Origin: Nageia nagi
Taxonomy: Eukaryota; Pinophyta
Assembly: GCA_050084985.1 (NCBI GenBank)
Contig: JBITNC010000002.1
Location: 24,304,001 to 24,368,000, forward strand
DNA length: 64,000 nt
Direction of reading: 5' to 3'
This document shows, one piece after another, positions 23,154 to 34,860 of this stretch. How positions within the stretch are numbered: the first letter of the stretch is position 1; the number at the start of each line of letters is the position of its first letter. A model generated the notes under the pieces. That model ran no database searches. It worked only from the letters and a program-made list of their open reading frames with translations, and had not been told where the DNA came from. The translations under genes and the position numbers were made by a program.

Positions 23154-24170
23154 TGCATTGATGTATGGATTTGTGTTATTACATGGGATCAATTTTGATG
23201 TCAAAGGTATAACATGTTTATCATTGGTTCAATGCCAAAAGTTGGGTCCACTTTATGTCCAAAGAGTGGAAATATTTTCCTTGATTTTCAAGTTTCAGCA
23301 TAATTGATCTCAAATTTTGAAGCACTTAGACATGGAATTATAAAAAAAGTCACTACGGTGAAATGTAGTTTTCAAATATGTAATTTATTCCAATACTTAG
23401 ATGATAAAAATAAAATTTTTATAGGTATGAATAAAAACCACTTTTAAAAATATACTATTTTAGGATCATACCATGCACGTGTCCAAAAAGCATACTTTGA
23501 TCTAAATCAAAGTATTTTTTAAAATTCTTTTGGGAATAGATACCTAAGACATTGAAGCATATCCTTGATATTTTAATTTTTTCATGAATTTATTTTATAT
23601 ATATATATAATTCCCAAAAAAACTTTATTAGGAAAACAAGATACCCTCATATCTCAAGTATATGGACCAATTTCATTGAAAATTAATTGAAAAATATAAA
23701 CTCTAATTCATTTGTAAACAAATTTCTTATTTGAAATTTGCACTCTTTTATCTTAAATGGGTTTTACTTTCATGAAAAAATTATGTCAAAAACTCCATCA
23801 AATGTATGCTTGAAGTTGATATTTTCCATTGGAATTGCCATGAACACATACTTATAGGTCCAAGGCTAAGGGTTTGGATCACTAAGCCTTTTCCAAGCCT
23901 AAAAATGAGCCTAAAATGGAGGGAAATGAATTTAAACATATCAGGATCTCAATATATATATTCAATAATTGAGATCTCGATATATATCGAGATCCCATTT
24001 TTTTTAGTACCAGGATCCCAAGGTAAAATCATGATCTTGATTCTCATTCGGATCCTAAACCTAAATTAGGATGACGATATGAACTATATTAAAATTAGGA
24101 TCTCAATTTTGCTAACATGGAGTTTAAGTCTTAATACTTCCACTAAAGTAGGCTCAACTTTGTGTACACA
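23154..24170 (+). mobile_element. LTR-like dispersed repeat, plus orientation
   Basis: About 1 kb that matches the reverse complement of 36902-37820. Shared marks are tgggtccactttatg-ccaaa near 23246, gatctcaaa-tttgaag-acttaga near 23308, tattttaggatcatacc near 23457, and acttata-gtccaaggctaagg near 23850. It begins TGCATTG like the other copy. The 3' part (23944-24080) is full of ggatctca/ggatcc words and a 22-bp palindrome. It is probably a solo LTR; no internal coding is present next to it. Confidence 0.55.
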
Positions 24171-25434
24171 TCCCATTATTTTCCATAGCATTTAGATCCT
24201 GAATTTCTACCCTTAGATATGCACCGATGCATGGTTGTACATCATCACATGGGATCTCTACTTTCTTCATGAAATTAGCATGCTTAATCATATCATCTCT
24301 ATTAATTATTTCATCTTTTCTATCCATTTAAAAAAAATTAACTTTATATTTACTTGTGTTAGATCATATTATTCAAATATAATATATAATGCAATACATG
24401 GTACACAAAAAAATTATAATTGTAGCACATGATATACAACATAACATAAAAATATTAGCACATAATGTAGAACATTATAGAATGATTATAAGATATGATA
24501 TAAATATAACATGGCAAACATAACACATCTTATTCTTTTATAACTTGTTAAAGTAATCCTTTCTATCCATGATTTAAAAAAAAATCAAAGAACGCTAAGT
24601 TCAAATTAACATAAAATTCACCAAAGTATGCATTTTTCAACCTTGTAAAATCATAATATTTCCCAATTATAAGTATCTATGGCTTGGGCATAATTTTTTT
24701 TATACAAGATCTTACCAAATTCAATAAAATGATGTTCAAAATATAGGGCTTTCTTCAAAAATACTTTTCCACCAAAAATAAAATTACTTTATTTCCAATA
24801 ATTTCAAAGCAATAAATTTTTCCAATTTTACATAAAATTAATGTACCCAAAAAGTCAAAAAAAAAGAGTTTTCAATGAAAAATCCATACAAAATGCAATG
24901 CTCAACAAACTTATGGTTTGTAAAAATAAGAGGAGTTCAACAATTTTTTGATGCTAAAAATTGATTTAATTATATTTAAAACTAATTTATTTAATATAAA
25001 TTTTAATAAATAATAAAGCTAATTAAAACACTAAAAGAGATGATTGCAATACAATATGTTTAGCTCTTAACCTAATCAAATCTAAACACCAAATAACTAC
25101 AAACCTATTGTTTGCCTATACCATGTTGATTATAGATAAAATATGGCCTCGACAAGACCTAGATGATTCACTCACCAAATTCAAACATCCTTTCCTACCA
25201 AAGCTCAATGCATCAGTGTATTATAAAGCATTAATATATAGTTATGTACCGACATATGACTATACACCCTTAGATCCTTTGAATTCATATTTTTCATCAA
25301 TGTTTCCTATCAAGGTTATAAGATCCAACTACAATATTGTAAATAAGCAATGCAATAATCAATTAAGGCACAATTTTTTTTTTATAAACCACATATGAGA
25401 GAGAAATTCTTTTCCCTTAATATTAGGGAATTGT
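24171..25434. other. AT-rich intergenic stretch
   Basis: Nothing beyond very AT-rich sequence with short chance reading frames. No domain, RNA gene or repeat copy was recognised. Confidence 0.5.
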
Positions 25435-25622
25435 TTATCTTAGGCTTCGAGACAATGACTGAGGGGCATTCATGCTGTTAAAATCCACAAAGGGTACTAT
25501 CCCCACCTCATTCACACCTACCATCATTCAATAGGATTTTAGATATTTCCACTCACTTAAGGTGGGATTGGAACCTAGGTCTCTTCCACTCAAGGGAAGA
25601 GTTTTCACTTACCTTAAGGCAC
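25435..25622 (-). mobile_element. tRNA-derived SINE-like element, antisense
   Basis: On the minus strand the 5' part (25622 downwards) reads like a tRNA: ggtaagtgaaaactcttccc as the D-arm/A-box area, then a gagtggaagagacc anticodon-like stem, and a B box ggttccaatcc at 25575-25565 (consensus GGTTCGANTCC, two mismatches). A body without coding follows to about 25435. A tRNA-like head with A and B boxes plus an unrelated tail is the structure of plant SINEs. No terminal poly-A/T tract is obvious and no second copy was found. Confidence 0.45.
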
Positions 25623-26404
25623 AAATTTAGACTTGATAGGTGGTATCAAGAGACATTAAACATAGAATGTAATATAATCTATCAAAGTCTAGATATGATC
25701 AATGTCACATCCTTCTTCCATTAAATAGATGAGAGGTTCCACAAATGGCCAAGACACCTTTTTTGGATAGCACTATTTGGACTTGTTACCAAAAGGATAG
25801 AAATGAGTGAAATTATACTTTATTCCATAAATATAGAAAAATAAAGAATTAAATTACTTAAATGCTTAAATACATAAAATATGAGTTTTAATTAAATAAA
25901 AATCAAATTTAAGTATTAACAATAGGCACCAACCTTTGCAATCTCATCATTATTATCTTACATTATGGAAATGATATTATTGTGTTAGCTAAACATTATG
26001 ATAATCTTGTTAAATAGTTAAATATCCTTCAAACATATTGTAGAATAGCTTATTTAATAATTTAATGCCAGTAAAATCAAAATTATGATTATTAAATATT
26101 AAAAATGCTTAACCTTACAATTTTCTTCAATAATCAACCTCTAGAGGTGATCCACTCCTATAAATACTTAAATATTACTATTAATCATAAATTAAATAGG
26201 AATCTTAGTGTTGAAAAATGAATCTTTGCTAGATGGAAGGCCTTTTATGGTTTGAAAAATAACTGCAAAATATGAAAGTTTCAAATTAGAATAGAAAGAA
26301 AAATATTGTCTCTTGTCTCATAACTTCAGGAATCTTCTATAGTTGTGAAATTTGGGGTAGAATAAGTTATCATGAAATAAATACTACAACCAAGAAAAAA
26401 AAAC
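25623..26404. other. AT-rich intergenic stretch
   Basis: No coding region or repeat recognised. Confidence 0.45.
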
Positions 26405-26507
26405 ATTATTTATAACATCAAATTTCAAAGTAATACACCATACCCTATCATTTTCATGGAATATGACGTACTCTCAATTGAAAGAAAAAATTTAAAATGA
26501 TATATAA
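26405..26507. repeat. direct repeat copy 1 (MITE-occupied)
   Basis: About 103 bases starting attatttataacatcaaatt and ending gatatataa recur at 27038-27140 with few differences. This copy is followed immediately by the MITE at 26508; the other copy is not. Confidence 0.85.
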
Positions 26508-26667
26508 TAGCTTTGATATAACCTCTTATATATCAAAAAATGCCACGAGATATCAGTCCCAAGGTGTCTATCTCATTTCTTAGTATTTCTATATCCAAGA
26601 TAGGCAAGCTCCTTGGGAATGATATCTCTCAACATTTTTTGATATATAAGGGGTTATATCAAAGCTA
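26508..26667. mobile_element. MITE with about 35-bp terminal inverted repeats
   Basis: A 160-base foldback. The left end tagctttgatataacctctt and the right end, read in reverse complement, tagctttgatataacccctt, match over 35 bases with one mismatch. They continue as a looser stem (gagatatca, tcccaagg) toward the centre. If the outer TA on each side is the target duplication, the TIR proper begins gctttgat, as in Tc1/mariner-derived (Stowaway-like) MITEs, although the Stowaway terminal motif is absent. Half a related copy lies at 30782-30855. Confidence 0.8.
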
Positions 26668-27037
26668 GTGGCATTCGTGTTTATGTTTATTGCATTAACA
26701 TTTTAAGAATAATATCCAAATGTTATATCCACTAATCCATCTATCACCTATTTATTTGAATAGAATGTTTATGATTTGTTTGATAAGGTTGGTTGTTCAT
26801 GTATATATAAGCTTGAAAAAATTTATATTTATTCTTTCAATATTAGACTTAGGATGTACATCCTTACACTTTAAAGTTTCAACTTGCATGATTATCATCT
26901 TAGTGTGATGTAAGATATTATTTCAAGCATATATATTAATCAAAAATCCTAAAGTAACAAAGTGGAGGGTTCCTACATAGCCTCTTTGTCTATAGTCTAT
27001 TAATGTTGTTCATGTGACATGTTGAACTTTCTCAAGT

Positions 27038-27140
27038 ATTATTTATGACATCAAATTTCAAAGTAATACACCATACCCTATCATTCTCATGGAATGTGAT
27101 GTACTGTCTATTGAAAGAAAAAATCTAAAATGATATATAT
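27038..27140. repeat. direct repeat copy 2 (without MITE)
   Basis: Same sequence as 26405-26507, starting attatttatgacatcaaatt. After gatatata it continues into ttatacaac rather than into the MITE, so it serves as an internal view of an unoccupied site. Confidence 0.85.
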
Positions 27141-28287
27141 TATACAACTATAAATTAATAAAGTTAGATCATTTTAGGTCATCATAAACTCTTTGTTGTT
27201 GCTGCTAACAAACTTTTTAAATCCAATTATTTCTTAAAATAGGTTGACTAAAAGATTAATAAATGGTTTGAGTTTTAGAGCATACATAATAATAATCCTC
27301 TTTAAATAACAACTTGAAATTACAAATTATAAATAAAATAATTAAACTTTTATAGAGCAATGATAATGTTAAAAATAAAACAAAACTATTATATTATAAA
27401 AACATCATCAACCAAAACTTAAACATTCACCATAACTAATAAATTCTTAAACCATAATAACCAAAACAAACTTGATGATTTTATTATACATGTTGTTGAA
27501 AATAACTATATATGAATGATGGATGTTGATAAATCCTACAAAATAACAAAATTGTTAAAAAAATATCATATCATATTATATGATCATAGTTTATTGTGTT
27601 AATTAGCTATGTTTTATTAGTTTTCCATTTTGGTGAGAAAGACACTAACCACTACAATAAAAGTTTTGTTTGTTTGCAAACAAACGACACCGAGGGGCAT
27701 CATATCTGTTTGTTTGGTGGAGCATCGTATTAATTGTTTGGGGGAGTTTGTTATTCATGCTTGCATTAAATGTCAAAGACCTGATTTCACCAGACTCACT
27801 TGTGTCCTCCCACACCTTTCCTTGACCCTCGGTTTCCAAAGCTACCAAACTCAAACTCTCGTGTAAAACCATGAAACAAATGCCCATAAGTTTGGCTTTC
27901 ATGGTCTTCTCTTCCTTTTTATTTAATTCCATGCCTGCGAATGAATTTTTCCAATGTGAAAGTGGGGTGGGCACTCAGAAAAAGAATCGGTGCATGACGT
28001 TGAAATAACTTCACGGGTTGCCTAACTCAGCCCGCATTAATGCCAATACAGATCATACATCGATTCAGTTCTAACGCAATACGTCTCAATAGTGGGCGAC
28101 CTTGTGGATAGATACGCCCTGAACACCTTCTGTAAATAAATACTATGATGACTGTGTTCATTAGAGATGCATCAAGTCATTTATGATATAGCAGTGAAAT
28201 TATCAGGACATTGAATGTCAATGGGGCCACAAAAACTGCATGATTTTCAAGGCCTTTCTTCTTCTACATTTAGTTGAAGTTTTGTTG
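27141..28287. other. 5' flank of the PADRE gene
   Basis: AT-rich to about 27620, then noticeably GC-richer (27640-28140), with chance reading frames on both strands and no recognised domain. This is the likely upstream regulatory region of the gene at 28375. Whether the GC-rich part once encoded something is not clear. Confidence 0.4.
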
Positions 28288-28296
28288 ATATAAAAT
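28288..28296 (+). promoter_or_regulatory. TATA box of the PADRE gene
   Basis: The word tataaaata lies 79-87 bases before the ATG at 28375. That leaves room for a short leader of about 50 bases, the usual plant geometry. It is the only good TATA word close to this start. Confidence 0.6.
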
Positions 28297-28374
28297 ACCA
28301 GTGTGCTGTTGTAGACTAACCCAGATTATCTGACATTATCATTTTTTCTGGGCTTTGTTTCTTTTGGGTCTTTG

Positions 28375-29104
28375 ATGGGGAATTGCCAAGCTTCTGATGC
28401 CGCTACAGTGATGTTGGAACATCCTAATGGTAAAGTTGAGAAGATTTATTGGTCTGTGACTGCGAACGAGGTCATGGGATCCAATCCTGGGCATTACGTG
28501 GCTGTTATTACAAAGAATGACTGTGATAGAACGGACCCTCAGAAACAGCTCAAGCTTCTGAGGCCTGATGATAAACTGCACATTGGCCATAACTATCGTC
28601 TGGTTTCATTTGAAGGTAAGTTTGAATGGCCTTGTGGGTGTTGTGTACACTTGTTTGTGAGATATGGGTGGTGTAATATTTGGTGTTATCTTGATTTTTC
28701 TTATATGCTTTTATTTTATTAGGTTGTAGGGATTGAATTATTTCAATGAATGTATCCGATCCAATTATTATCTTATTGTTGCAGAGGTTTTGATGGAGTT
28801 TTCTGGCAAAAACTATGTGAAACTCAATAAGCTGCTTTTTTCTCAGAAGGTCAAGAGACCAACTCCCAGTCAGGCAAACGGATTGGAGGTACTCTTGATC
28901 TGGTGTTGTGATTTATAATCTGGTTTGTCTTACAGTTTTGAGGTACTCTTAAGGTTTCAATGAGATTTGATTGTGTAGATTGTTCGTGGTATTTGTTAGG
29001 TACAGGGATTGAATCTAGGCAGAGGGATTGGAGGGACAAGATCAATGGGAAGGCAAGGGCAATGGAGACCTGCGTTACAAAGTATTTCTGAGGTTGGACG
29101 TTAG
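28375..29104 (+). CDS. PADRE (DUF4228) domain protein, three exons
   Basis: Predicted exons 28375-28615, 28785-28888 and 29006-29104 join in frame to 147 codons plus stop. Donors are gaag/gtaag and gag/gtac; acceptors are gttgcag and gtacag. The product begins MGNCQASDAATVMLEHPNGK, followed by VEKIYW. Met-Gly-Asn-Cys is a candidate N-myristoylation and palmitoylation start, suggesting membrane association. Residues 30-85 carry the PADRE core (NPGHYVAVIT, LKLLRPDDKLHIGHNYRLVS). The end, QWRPALQSISEVGR, is the conserved C-terminal tail of this plant family. Family members are small, often stress- and pathogen-induced proteins of unsettled biochemical role. Length is slightly short but complete. 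A TATA box lies upstream and an AATAAA 320 bases downstream. All key motifs are intact, so this looks like a functional gene. Confidence 0.9.
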
Positions 29105-29423
29105 CAAATTCTAGATCAATATACAAAGCTTGCAAAGGAAGTCTGGTTGATTTAGACGAGATGGTAGTTTTATTTTAAACATGATAGTAGAAAGCAGAAT
29201 TGGATGTATGCCTAAAATTAGTGGGATGGGGGTGAAGAGTTATTTATTTGGATTGCCCTATGTGCATGCACTTGAAAGATATAAGCTGATTAGAGAGAGC
29301 CATGGCGGTCATGATGCAGAAATCTGTAGTCTGGTCTGCATAACCTGATTCGAAGATTGTGGTGATGAAATAAGTATGATGAAGGAATTGATAATAAGCA
29401 TTTTACTTGAAGTGGGATAAGTT

Positions 29424-29429
29424 AATAAA
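29424..29429 (+). terminator. candidate polyadenylation signal of the PADRE gene
   Basis: AATAAA in gttaataaaacc, 320 bases after the stop codon, at the point where base composition drops to AT-rich intergenic DNA. Confidence 0.4.
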
Positions 29430-30781
29430 ACCTTCATTGGATTGATGTCTTTTAAATGCGATTATCAAGGGATGCTGGATTGATGTTAATCCTTTAAAAG
29501 GATTAATATTCTAGTTTCATACATTTATGATTAAAACTCATTTAGGATTTTCAAAAAGTAATTAGATTGATTGTGTTATAATTGTTTTTCAAACAGGCAT
29601 ATAGAACAAATAGCACATCTGAATCATTCACACATGAAAAATAATAAGTACATAAAAAATAATAAATTTATAAGATGGCGATGAGAATAACGGAATGTGA
29701 TTTATATGGTAGTATTTGTATTATATCATTTTAAATTTAGGAGTTAGTTATTACATGTTTATGGTTTAATATTTGATTGAAATTGAAATAATTTTAAACT
29801 TTTAACATCAAGTCAATATCACATGCTAGTTATTCGTTAAATGTTGATTTCAATATTAAAAAAAAATGAACAGATTTTATTATTTAAAAAGTAAAGTGGG
29901 CTTCAAAAAATCTAATTATCACATTAGAATCATATAAAATAAATAATATATAACATTAAATAAAATAAATTATATATAAATTAATAAATTAACATTAAAA
30001 TAAATACCAAGAAGTATCAATTGGTGTGTAGGAAATGATCTCTTCGTGTTTTTTTTAATTAAACGGATTATGTTATTTTTAAAAAAAAGGAATAGTCAGC
30101 TTCAAAAATATAATTTAAAAACTATACAAATATGATACTTTTTAAGAAAAATATATAAAATACCTATTAAATATAATAAATTACACCTCAAAAATGATAT
30201 TATCCAATTTTTTTTATTTATATAAAAGAATATATCAAAGCTAGTTATAAATTATTTGAAATTGATTGTGATAAAATATGAAGGAAAATAAATTTAAGAA
30301 ACTTACCTTGAAAGTTGTTAATAGAATGTCCATCAATTTGGTTTGACTTCTATAATAAGCATGATATCCAAAGAGTTTTATTTTGATATCCTATTTGAAT
30401 TCTTTTTTTTTCCTAAGTAAATTAAACTTACACCTGTTTTATATTATGTTTTCATAGTTAAATGTTAAGTTAATTTAAATATTTAAAAATTAGATTTAAC
30501 ATCTTTAGTATGCAGTTATTTGTATATGATCGTGGAGTTTTGTAGATACTTAAAAGAGTTTTATTAATCAAATAATATGAGTGTTTAAGATATTTAATAT
30601 TATTTAATAATGATAAAAGATATATTCATGAAGTAGCAACTATGAAAAATTAATAATAGCTAAGAACAATAATGAAATGATAAAAATAAACAATGCTTTA
30701 GCTATTGGATAATATCTAGTTTTATAGAGGTTAAAATTTAAGATACATTTGTTGTCATTACTTATGAGGCATACTAGATGC
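29430..30781. other. AT-rich intergenic stretch
   Basis: Very AT-rich with homopolymer runs. No gene, RNA or repeat copy recognised. Confidence 0.5.
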
Positions 30782-30855
30782 TAGCTTTGATATAACCCCT
30801 TATATATCAAGAAATGCCAAGAGATATAATTTCCAAGATGTTTATCTTGGATATA
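30782..30855. mobile_element. half copy of the MITE at 26508
   Basis: Begins tagctttgatataacccctt and continues tatatatcaagaaatgccaa, matching the left arm of the MITE at 26508-26667, then a central ccaagatgtttatcttgg. The right terminal repeat is missing, so the element is truncated. Confidence 0.7.
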
Positions 30856-31453
30856 GCAAATGGTTACATAAAGTTGAATTCTAATTAGTTTTATTTTTTG
30901 ATTTGAAATTTATTAAACACTTCATTTATATATAAAAAAATATTTGTTAAAATTAATATATTCGGCTTTGCATTAAAATTTTAATAAAATTAAAGTAGTT
31001 GGCCAAATGCTTATGATCGAAAAGATGATGCAACATTTTGGCTCTCACACCCCCTCCCCTTAGCTGCCATTGTAGGTATGCCTCTTGACGTAACTAGAAA
31101 TAGACTTGGCAAGTTATCAAAACTTAATTCATCCTAGATTGAGAGAAAAATAGCCACACTTCTTAAACACCAGTGCTAGGGATTCTATTCTACATGATGA
31201 AGTGTATATGCTTGAAAACCTTAACAAATAACCTCTAAATAAATCTCAATCATATGCAAACCTCTAAGTAGCGTATACCAACAAATAAGGAGAAAGATGA
31301 ATAACAAATCTCATATGATAGGACAACTCTCAAATCTTAATAGGTGGTGAACGAAGACACCAATCACATATAATACTTGAGAATGTAGAATGCTTGTATG
31401 AGAACTATAAAGATCTCTCACATTCTACATTCTATTAGATGTACTTAGATGTG

Positions 31454-31580
31454 ATAGTGCAAGGATCAAGGAGTACTAAGTACAACTATTAGATGTTATC
31501 TCTCACATGTCCTTCTTTTATAGCTCACTTAGTACTCCTTGATCCTTGCACTATAAAAGAAGAAAATGTGAGAGATAACA
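31454..31580. repeat. interleaved inverted repeats (A-B-A'-B')
   Basis: Arm A, 31454-31481 (28 bases, core gtgcaaggatcaaggagtac), is the exact reverse complement of A' at 31527-31554. Arm B, 31494-31523 (tgttatctctcacat ... cttcttttatag), pairs with B' at 31551-31580: 15 and 12 bases are exact, with a short mismatch between them. Because the order is A B A' B', the two stems cannot form at the same time without a pseudoknot. The element is about 127 bases. It may be a rearranged foldback transposon. Confidence 0.85.
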
Positions 31581-32289
31581 TGCATGTCGACTTATAATAA
31601 CAATATATCATAAATAATCTCAAAATAAAACAAATATATTATCTTCATACTTTAGGACATTTAAAAATTAAAAAAAGTGGTATTAACAATTGTCCAACTT
31701 TTGAGGTGTGGTGGTTTGGTACCTTGGAACCATACATTTCAAAGGAGAGGAAGCATAATATGACATATAGAAAGAATAGTATAATACTTTCTTAAAAGAT
31801 GATCTTGGCGATAGCATTAGATAGCTCATTTTCATTGTACTCCTATTACCTCCTCTTTCCCTTAGTTTTTGTAATGAAAACACCATTAAATGGAAGAAGT
31901 TAATGTAAAGAACAGGATATATAGATTCTCTCTTGTCTCTACTTTTAACCAATTGCTTCATGCAAGGAACCACCAATGGAAAGGAGGCATGGTAAAAGTT
32001 GAAACAAAGAGAAAAATAACTACAAGTAATATTCTCATGCATCATTGTTAGATATAATAATAAGTAATATGAGAGTGGGTAAATATCATAATCTAGTGGT
32101 ACTTAATGCACCAAGTACCAATTGGACATATCATAGGGTAATGTTAGAACCCTTCATTCTTCATGCCCGAAGAACAAAAATAGGATTTTGAATGGTTTAC
32201 CTCCAAAAGAGAACGTTATATAACCATGATAAATCTTCACAATGAGGTTTCCATTATAGGTATTTATTTATTCTACGGTTTCAAACAAG
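31581..32289. other. intergenic stretch, no recognised feature
   Basis: A 120-codon open stretch exists on the minus strand (32045-31683), but its product has no recognisable motif and base use is that of intergenic DNA. Nothing else was seen. Confidence 0.45.
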
Positions 32290-32405
32290 TATAGACATGT
32301 GAAGATAGAAGTGTGAGCATGGTAATGTGAACATAGTGAATCTTAGAAATGTGATCATAGTGAATCATAGACATGTGAACATAGAGAACATAATAAATCG
32401 TAGCA
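32290..32405. repeat. degenerate 24-29-bp tandem repeat
   Basis: Successive units of the type atgtgaacatagtgaatcat plus aga occur three to four times with drift. The same words recur at 37821-37950, next to the inverted LTR copy. Confidence 0.6.
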
Positions 32406-32659
32406 ATGGGGCATATGCATAAAGCTAGGTCCACTAAAAGTGGACATGGGTGGGTTGGTTGTGAGTTTGGAAGAAACAAGATCATGTTTAATAAAACTTG
32501 GGATCTTATTTTGCTTCAGTTTCCCAAATCAAAAAATAAAATAAGATCCTAACTTTTAAATTGAGATCCTATTATGGTTCAAGATCCTAATTTGTTTAAA
32601 ATAGAATCCTATTTTAAAGAACTAATGATATCAAATTAATCAATGACACCAATATCCCT

Positions 32660-32930
32660 AAACCCTATACTCTAAACTAGATAGAGAGGACAATTATATT
32701 ATAGGAAAACTCATTCGATTAAACAAAATGTAGGAATATAAGGTGGAAGCGATGGAGCTATTGGAGAAATATAGTTCATATGTATATTATATGTAATTAG
32801 TGATGTATTTAGTTCTATAAAAATGTTAGCAAGAAAATTACAGAGTGGTGATGGTGGAGAAATATATGATGGTAAGGAATTGATAAAGATGCTTAGATGG
32901 GCATGAAAATGGGCATCTGGGCATACCCAC
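32660..32930. repeat. dispersed repeat copy 1
   Basis: Matches 35250-35540 through taaaccctata, gtggaagcgatggagctatt, atatagttcatatgtatatt, tgtatttagttctat-aaaat, and ends in gggcatgaaaatgggcat words. It is part of the same duplicated neighbourhood as the B3 pseudogene pieces. Confidence 0.75.
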
Positions 32931-34604
32931 TATCATTAATGGGCATAAATGGGAATGCCTCTAATTATATAAAATCACAGTAATACTCACTATCATTAAT
33001 GGGTATGCATGTAATTATTTCTTCAAATGCAAAAAAAATTTTGAAAGCTTGTTATACCTATGGGAGGATAATTCAAATACTTTTGATCATTATTGAAGTA
33101 CATGTATAATATTCCATTATTTGATATTTAGACATATCGTATGTAGATATGGATGAGATAAGATCATGTAGTTATATATGGAATATTGCTAAAGTTATCC
33201 AACTTAAGCACCACTTTTTCCTTGCATTGTAGTTTTGAGTTGAGACTGATGGATGGGTTGATAAAGCTAAACATAACTTTTCATGATGATCACATGCATT
33301 CAATTAACCTATTTCCTTCTATGTCTTCATCCTAAGATCCAAATTCTCTACTCAACCACATAGAATTTTTGCCAACTTCATTCTCTACTTGTAGTTGCTT
33401 GCATTACATTCTTTTTCTTCCATAGAATGTAACAAAGGTGAAGGTCTAAGATCCAAGGAAATTGTAAAGAAGAACTTAATGGTAGAAGATATATAAGGGA
33501 GTTATATATTTACTCAGAAGGCCCATAATTTGTATCCTTATCTTGAGGAGTTGTCCCACTTGATAATTGCTATTGAGATACACCTTGCAACCTAAAGGAA
33601 ACTTGACTCCTAAATATTGATGTATTGGTATGCCATCTTGCAATTAAGTTCATCCTTTGAATTTGATACATCATTCATTAAAAAATAGTACAAAAGGTAC
33701 CATTATTGATTGCTACGATGAGGGTATCATGGGGGATGATTGCAACAAACGGGATGTTAATGTTATGAACTTCGTTTATCATTTCAAACATTAATTTTAT
33801 TATATGCAGATAATCCCCCAATATTACACTAAAAAAAATCAATGGAATGGTACTAGACAATTGTTCTAGAAAATACTTGTAGGTTCCTATGGTATGCCAC
33901 ATTATACTACTTCAATGGCTATGCATAGTTCACAGATTGTTGGGAGAACTTCATACATGAATAATTCATTCAACCTAGAGATGTTATAGTGTTGAGAAGC
34001 CTTACATATTCATATTTTATTATTTGAATATATGAACCAAGTGGAAATGAAAAAATCCTTAGAAATTTGTATATTGCAAAAGAATAGTCACCCTTATGTC
34101 ATGGTTTAAAATCTATTTTGTGCACTAGTTATCCTCATACACATGGTTCCATAAATAAACCAATCATTAAAGAAGAAGAAGAAGAAGAAATAGTTTTCCA
34201 TGACTACATACAAAATGTTGCTTTTCCATTACCTACACCACTAACACCAAATGCCATTACATGCTCATGAAAATGCGCAAAATCATAAATATAGATACAT
34301 CTCATAATTTTTTTATAGAATTAAACTTCAAAGTACATCACTTAAAAATGTCATAGAGAGTTCATGATAATTGATACAATTACAACTAAAAAACATTTAT
34401 ACTGTAAAGATTGCAATGGGAGGAGGGAATGTAAATCCTAAAAGAGAAAATATTTTATGAATCACAGCTCTTCAACATCAATTGATGTATCAATTTTTAA
34501 ATTCATATCAAATAACTTCACATCTTTAGTGAGTAAATCCATAGGTTTAACCTTTTTTTATGTTGAAAGTGAGGTTTAAGTCTAAAGGTTTGTGGTTGAT
34601 TTTG
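32931..34604. other. intergenic stretch
   Basis: AT-rich. A (GAA)n run lies near 34168-34190. A 74-codon minus-strand frame at 33902-33678 has no recognised domain. Nothing else could be supported. Confidence 0.4.
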
Positions 34605-34860
34605 GTTTGTAAGAGATTTCTTCATACTCTACAAAGAAGATCAGATCATCAGGGGGTTGTATGCACATAATTCTAGAGAGTTTAAGTGGTAGTTTATAGG
34701 ATATTATGTTGTGTTATTCTGGTAATTATGCATATTTTAAAGATGGTTAGGAAGACTTTGTTTCCCATAATTCAATATAAGTTCAAGATATTCTTATCAT
34801 CATACATGTTCTAAATGTTCATATTCTTGTTCAAATATTCAAAAGTAATGGAAAAGAAAA
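34605..34860 (+). pseudogene. B3 DNA-binding domain pseudogene, copy 1
   Basis: From 34700 one frame reads DIMLCYSGNYAYFKDG, stop, EDFVSHNSI, stop, VQDILIIIHVLNVHILVQIF, KSNG. This matches the second half of a plant B3 domain of the REM type: the F-x-x-GW-xx-F motif, then D-x-L-x-F and F-V-x-IF. The upstream part (34612-34699), in other frames, holds RFLHTL and an LSGS word. Two internal stops and a Trp-to-stop change in the GW motif show it is dead. B3 proteins are plant nuclear transcription factors. Confidence 0.7.

Noticed and set aside
27645-27974. 109-codon minus-strand frame upstream of the PADRE gene
   Set aside because: No recognisable domain, overlapping open frames on both strands, and probably just the GC-richer promoter flank.
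28339-28590. Antisense frame over PADRE exon 1
   Set aside because: It is the shadow of a convincingly conserved exon on the plus strand.
31683-32045. 120-codon minus-strand frame
   Set aside because: No motif, no conserved neighbour, and composition like intergenic DNA.
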